The notes below the pieces were generated by a model. That model had not been told where the DNA came from, searched no databases, and saw nothing but the letters and a program-made list of their open reading frames with translations. A program made the position numbers and the translations under genes. Below, in pieces: positions 60,576 through 64,000 of a stretch of 64,000 nt of DNA. This DNA comes from Croceimicrobium sp963977415 (GTDB lineage Bacteria > Bacteroidota > Bacteroidia > Flavobacteriales > Schleiferiaceae). Within the stretch, counting starts at the first letter, position 1. Each line of letters starts with the position of its first letter. Where the stretch lies: the NCBI GenBank assembly GCA_963977415.1, contig CAXBOS010000011.1:62001-126000 (forward strand), in the 5' to 3' direction.

Positions 60576-61385
60576 TTGAGCACAAGAACAACAGAATCCG
60601 ACAGCCATCATCAGAACATTGATAAGATGCAAACCCGCCAAATTCTGGAGGGCATAAATCAAGAGGATCACCGGGTTCCACAGGCAATTGCAAAGGCTTT
60701 AGATAGCATAGAACTCGCGGTAAACCATATTGCTGAAAAGATGCAAATGGGCGGGCGATTATTTTACCTCGGAGCAGGCACTAGCGGTCGTTTAGGCGTA
60801 GTAGATGCGAGTGAACTTCCCCCCACTTTTGGCGCCGATCCCAATTGGGTAGTGGGTTTAATTGCAGGTGGAGATGGTGCCATTAGAACAGCAGTTGAAT
60901 TTGCCGAAGATGATACAGAAGGAGCTTGGCGCGATTTACAAGCCTATCAACCCAATACAAGTGATGTGATTTTAGGAATAGCCGCCAGCGGCACCACTCC
61001 CTATGTGATTGGAGGTCTTCAAAAAGCGCGTGATTTAGGAATAAGTACCGCCTGTATTGTTTGTAATGCAAATTCGCCTGTGGCCAAAGAAGCCGATTTC
61101 CCCATTGAAGTTATCGTAGGGCCAGAGTTTATCACCGGCTCTACCCGCATGAAAGCCGGTACCGCTCAAAAGCTGGTTTTGAATATGATTTCTACCGCTG
61201 TGATGGTGAAATTAGGTCGTGTAAAAGGCAATAAAATGGTAGATATGCAAATGAATAACAACAAGTTAGTAGATCGTGCCATTCGTATGCTTATGCAAGA
61301 AATTCCTGTTGATGCGCATCAGGCGAAAGCCTTAATAAAACAATACGGCAGTGTAAGAAAAGCTATGGAAAATTACCAAGTTTAA
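60576..61385 (+). CDS. murQ: N-acetylmuramic acid 6-phosphate etherase
   Basis: MurQ cleaves the lactyl ether of MurNAc-6-P to give GlcNAc-6-P, in peptidoglycan recycling. The 269-aa SIS-domain protein has GAGTSGRLGVVDASELPPTFG with catalytic Glu80, AVEFAEDD with Glu111, and GSTRMKAGTAQKLVLNMIST. It is about 30 residues shorter at the C-terminus than E. coli MurQ. The start is TTG at 60576 (MSTRTTESDSHHQNIDKM), matching the family N-terminus; there is no earlier ATG. Its stop overlaps the M28 peptidase stop in TTAA. Confidence 0.94.
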   Translation: MSTRTTESDSHHQNIDKMQTRQILEGINQEDHRVPQAIAKALDSIELAVNHIAEKMQMGGRLFYLGAGTSGRLGVVDASELPPTFGADPNWVVGLIAGGDGAIRTAVEFAEDDTEGAWRDLQAYQPNTSDVILGIAASGTTPYVIGGLQKARDLGISTACIVCNANSPVAKEADFPIEVIVGPEFITGSTRMKAGTAQKLVLNMISTAVMVKLGRVKGNKMVDMQMNNNKLVDRAIRMLMQEIPVDAHQAKALIKQYGSVRKAMENYQV

Positions 61386-63190
61386 ACTCCTATTAACATG
61401 CGCTTAGAGGGTGTCCTTAAACCGGCCTTTTCGATGGAATAATAGAATAAGCCGTTATTTTTCCTATGCTCATAGCTCAGGGTATTTAGGCCTTCTGACA
61501 AGTCAATAAGCAAGGTACTAATTAATTGTCCCTGAGAATTATAAACTTTTAGTTCTGCCTTTCCGATCCACCGATCATTTTTTACCCATACACTTAAATT
61601 GGTACTACTTTCAAAAGGATTCGGTTGAGGATCTAATAACTGAATACCGAGGGGAACCACCGGTGAAATTTCGTGCAAGGAAACCAAATCACAGTCGAAG
61701 GAATAGGGCATATTATCGACCGTTCCTGCCGGGGTATTAGCTTGCGCATTGCCACGCTCATCCTGACTAAAAGGCCCCATTAAACCATTAGAATCTAAGG
61801 CGGCCACTCCTACCAAATACAACTGTCCTGCAATTTGACTAGGAACAACGAAAGAACTGCCGCTGAAACGATAGATTGAATCGTAGGTACTGCCATTATA
61901 GCCCTTTACTCCTAGCCTATATTCGGGTGCTAAAATCGGGTCGGTAATTTCTACCCTCAAACCAGTGGCTTCCTTGTGTAAAATAAAGTTGGGCACGGCT
62001 GGCCCGGCGGCTAGTATCGCTGCCGCAGATGCGTTTATCATAGCGTTTCGCGCCAAGTAATTCATGTCTACGTAAAAACTATCGATAATGCCATCGTTAT
62101 TAAAATCTTCCCCCAAAATATCTTGTGAGGTATGCTGATGATCGCGGTAATTTGGTGTACCCAGAGGATTTCCGTTACCATGCTCGTGGGCAGATGTAAA
62201 TCTTAAATTGAGATAATCGTTTTCCCGAAAAGCAATGTGATCTCCCCCTCTACCCGAACGATCTTCCTGATTAATAAGATCGATATTCATACTTACCTTC
62301 ATGTTGGCTTGTATCTTTTCCTCAAAATTTAATTTTACCGCGCGAGCATATCCCTGGTGGGGATTGCGTTCTGAAAGAGGGTTAGAATAAATTCTCAAAG
62401 TAGTAGAATCTATATCACCTTCACTACTGCAACCGGGAGGAGAAGCCGTTTCGCCGCAAATGGTTCCACCGACGATATCATTATTTAAAACACCTTTAAT
62501 TTCGATTCCCTCGGCCAAACAGTAATCGGAAAAAGCGCGCGCGCCTATTAAACCCTGCTCTTCGCCCGTGGTTAGCATAAAAACGATGGTTCTCTGAAAA
62601 GTATAAGCGCTCATTACCCGCGCCAATTCGATTACTAAAGCGGTGCCACTGCCATTGTCATCTGCGCCAGCGGCCAAACAATTGGTATCGCAACGCTGCT
62701 CGCAACGGGAATCTAGATGCGCCGTTAAGAGGATAATATCTTTTAAAGAGGGATCGCTGCCCGGTAAAACGCCCAAAACATTTTTAGTGTTGTAAAGGGT
62801 CCCGCAGGTATTATTGGTAATATCGAAATTTAAATAACCTACTTGTAATCTTTGTTCATTGCGCTGACTGAAAGACTCTAATTTGCTTTTTACCCATCTG
62901 CGTGAAGCGCCTATGCCAAAGTTGGCGGATGTGGTATCGGAAAAAGTGTGACGAGTATGGAAAGAGCTTAACACTTCAATACTGTATTGCAAGCTATCTG
63001 GATTAATTAAGTTAAGCAGCTCACAACTAATTTGATCGGTCGCATTTATAGGCTGACTTGCCTGATAACTAGCCGCTTGATAATTACCAAGGAGAATTTG
63101 TTTTAAGTTAGGATCTGATAAGGAGGCATTAACTTGAGCCTGCATTGAAACTGAAAGAAGCAGACTGAACCAAAGAAAACTGATTTTCAT
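61382..63190 (-). CDS. M28 family zinc aminopeptidase with T9SS sorting domain
   Basis: The 602-aa exported protein has a signal peptide (MKISFLWFSLLLSVSMQAQ) from the ATG at 63190. The M28 peptidase domain (about 130-390) has the zinc ligands His in LLTAHLDSRCE, Asp in AAGADDNGSGTA, catalytic Glu in TTGEEQGLIGA, Asp in LNNDIVGG and His in TSAHEHGNG. A fibronectin-like region (about 400-490) follows. The C-terminal sorting domain (LLDPQPNPFESSTNL, KAELKVYNSQGQLI, GLFYYSI) directs export by T9SS. It should hydrolyse peptides outside the cell. A longer start at 63241 is possible but has poor signal features. Confidence 0.93.
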   Translation of the reverse strand: MKISFLWFSLLLSVSMQAQVNASLSDPNLKQILLGNYQAASYQASQPINATDQISCELLNLINPDSLQYSIEVLSSFHTRHTFSDTTSANFGIGASRRWVKSKLESFSQRNEQRLQVGYLNFDITNNTCGTLYNTKNVLGVLPGSDPSLKDIILLTAHLDSRCEQRCDTNCLAAGADDNGSGTALVIELARVMSAYTFQRTIVFMLTTGEEQGLIGARAFSDYCLAEGIEIKGVLNNDIVGGTICGETASPPGCSSEGDIDSTTLRIYSNPLSERNPHQGYARAVKLNFEEKIQANMKVSMNIDLINQEDRSGRGGDHIAFRENDYLNLRFTSAHEHGNGNPLGTPNYRDHQHTSQDILGEDFNNDGIIDSFYVDMNYLARNAMINASAAAILAAGPAVPNFILHKEATGLRVEITDPILAPEYRLGVKGYNGSTYDSIYRFSGSSFVVPSQIAGQLYLVGVAALDSNGLMGPFSQDERGNAQANTPAGTVDNMPYSFDCDLVSLHEISPVVPLGIQLLDPQPNPFESSTNLSVWVKNDRWIGKAELKVYNSQGQLISTLLIDLSEGLNTLSYEHRKNNGLFYYSIEKAGLRTPSKRMLIGV

Positions 63191-63365
63191 AGCAGCAATT
63201 TGAATTATAAGGTGGGAAGTTAAGCAATTGTTCATCTTCATTTTAAAGTACTTAGATCCATCTCCATTTTTTTAACTTTCCCAATGGTAACTTGCTCGTC
63301 TTTTCACGAATTAACTTGCGGTTGCTATATTCCTTTCGCAAATTTGCCCTAATAAAACCATTTGA

Positions 63366-64000
63366 TTGAAACCGGAAGTTGCCCCAAGTTTTCACCTGCC
63401 AAAATATTTAACCATTCCTGGAAAATTGCTGAGTAGCATTTCTACAGGCTTAGCAGCAAAATTTGCCCTAACGTTATTCTTCAAACCATTAAAATTCCCC
63501 ATCCCTCCCAGGGAGGAAGAAATTCGCAACCGAGCAGAACGCTACGATTTAATGACAAAGCGCGCAAAAGATTTCAGCGCCTTCGAATTAGTTGGTCCCA
63601 GTGAAAAAATTGTTTTAATTCACGGGTGGAGTGGTCGCGCAAGTCAGTTCTTTCAGATTATGCAAGGACTGAATGATTTAGGATTTCATGTTGTTTCCAT
63701 TGAAGCACCCGGTCACGGCGAAAACCTTGGAATAGAAACAAATATGCGTGATTTTGTAGATGCCTTAGAAGAAGTAGATTTGCGTTTTGGTCCCTTTTAT
63801 AATGCCATCGGACATTCTTTAGGAGGTATGGCATTATTTAATAACCTAAATCGTAAAGCCCAATACGATAAAATTGTGGTAATGGGGTCGCCAGCAAATA
63901 TCCATAATGTTGTTTCTGACTTTATTGGCAATCTTAAAATGAAGGAAGCGGTAACTGATCACCTAATCAAAACCATTGAACAGCGTTTTGATATTAACGT
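63366..64000 (+). CDS. alpha/beta hydrolase, truncated by window edge
   Basis: A frame of 211 codons runs from TTG at 63366 to the right edge. After an N-terminal leader (LLSSISTGLAAKFALTLFF) it shows IVLIHGWSGRASQFF, the oxyanion-hole region, the GHSLGG nucleophile elbow (serine), and a helical cap region. No ATG occurs before residue 63 (63552), which would cut away a conserved leader, so TTG is preferred. It immediately follows an in-frame stop. Substrate unknown. The histidine of the triad lies outside the window. Confidence 0.85.
   Translation, partial: MKPEVAPSFHLPKYLTIPGKLLSSISTGLAAKFALTLFFKPLKFPIPPREEEIRNRAERYDLMTKRAKDFSAFELVGPSEKIVLIHGWSGRASQFFQIMQGLNDLGFHVVSIEAPGHGENLGIETNMRDFVDALEEVDLRFGPFYNAIGHSLGGMALFNNLNRKAQYDKIVVMGSPANIHNVVSDFIGNLKMKEAVTDHLIKTIEQRFDIN

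Overview
The window reads as a chromosomal segment of a marine-type Bacteroidota, most likely order Flavobacteriales (the Cryomorphaceae/Schleiferiaceae end is my guess, from gene content only). Supporting signs are secreted proteins with type IX secretion (T9SS) C-terminal sorting domains, many short-lipobox lipoproteins, PorE-like and DUF5723 proteins, a fused alpha/beta 2-oxoacid dehydrogenase E1, a CrtD-CruF-CrtZ carotenoid set, and promoter -7 elements of the Bacteroidota form TAnnTTTG, often only 4-50 bp before the start codon. Coding density is very high: no gap exceeds 300 bp, and several convergent gene pairs overlap at their stop codons. I see no rRNA, tRNA, CRISPR array, insertion sequence, prophage or origin.

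Layout. 1-1546: a truncated glycine-rich, gliding/adhesin-type secreted protein, open at the left edge. 1.6-7.0 kb: gyrA and clpC, divergent, each with a strong terminator. 7.1-11.6 kb: a degenerate UDP-sugar-dehydrogenase-like protein and a PAS/GAF histidine kinase with a LytTR response regulator. 11.9-18.9 kb: a c-type cytochrome lipoprotein, YpdA, secreted proteins of unknown role, a CsgG-like plus outer-membrane barrel pair and a divergent helix-turn-helix regulator preceded by 25-bp direct repeats. 18.9-28.5 kb: pirin, CvfB, SulP transporter, xseAB, ornithine aminotransferase, an RlmD-like methyltransferase, a small membrane protein, an oxidoreductase and pterin carbinolamine dehydratase. 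28.6-33.6 kb: a phosphoribosyltransferase, a HipBA toxin-antitoxin pair and the three-gene carotenoid operon.

33.6-47.5 kb: a T9SS cargo protein, glyA and fumarylacetoacetase (divergent), a YCF48-like lipoprotein, a Tat-signal pirin, small conserved proteins, a CDF transporter, kdsB, a TIGR02757 protein, rhomboid protease and rarA. 47.5-53.9 kb: a lipoprotein-DUF5723-lipoprotein operon, a PorE-like envelope protein and another lipoprotein. 54.0-64.0 kb: fused E1 dehydrogenase, an RsmB-family methyltransferase, a membrane-tailed methyltransferase, two tandem T9SS-type paralogs (one reduced to about 90 aa), murQ, an M28 peptidase with sorting domain, and a truncated alpha/beta hydrolase at the right edge.

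Most of the segment is housekeeping and envelope/secretion genes. I did not find a clear multi-gene defence or biosynthetic system that is new. The best leads are the UDP-sugar-dehydrogenase-like protein without a catalytic half, the RlmD-like enzyme lacking iron-sulphur cysteines, the operator-like repeats before the helix-turn-helix regulator, the minimal T9SS paralog, the lipoprotein/DUF5723 operon and a possible 41-residue membrane protein. Gene starts were moved inward from the longest open frame where an ATG with a signal peptide, family N-terminus or short overlap was clearly better; at least four genes appear to use TTG.
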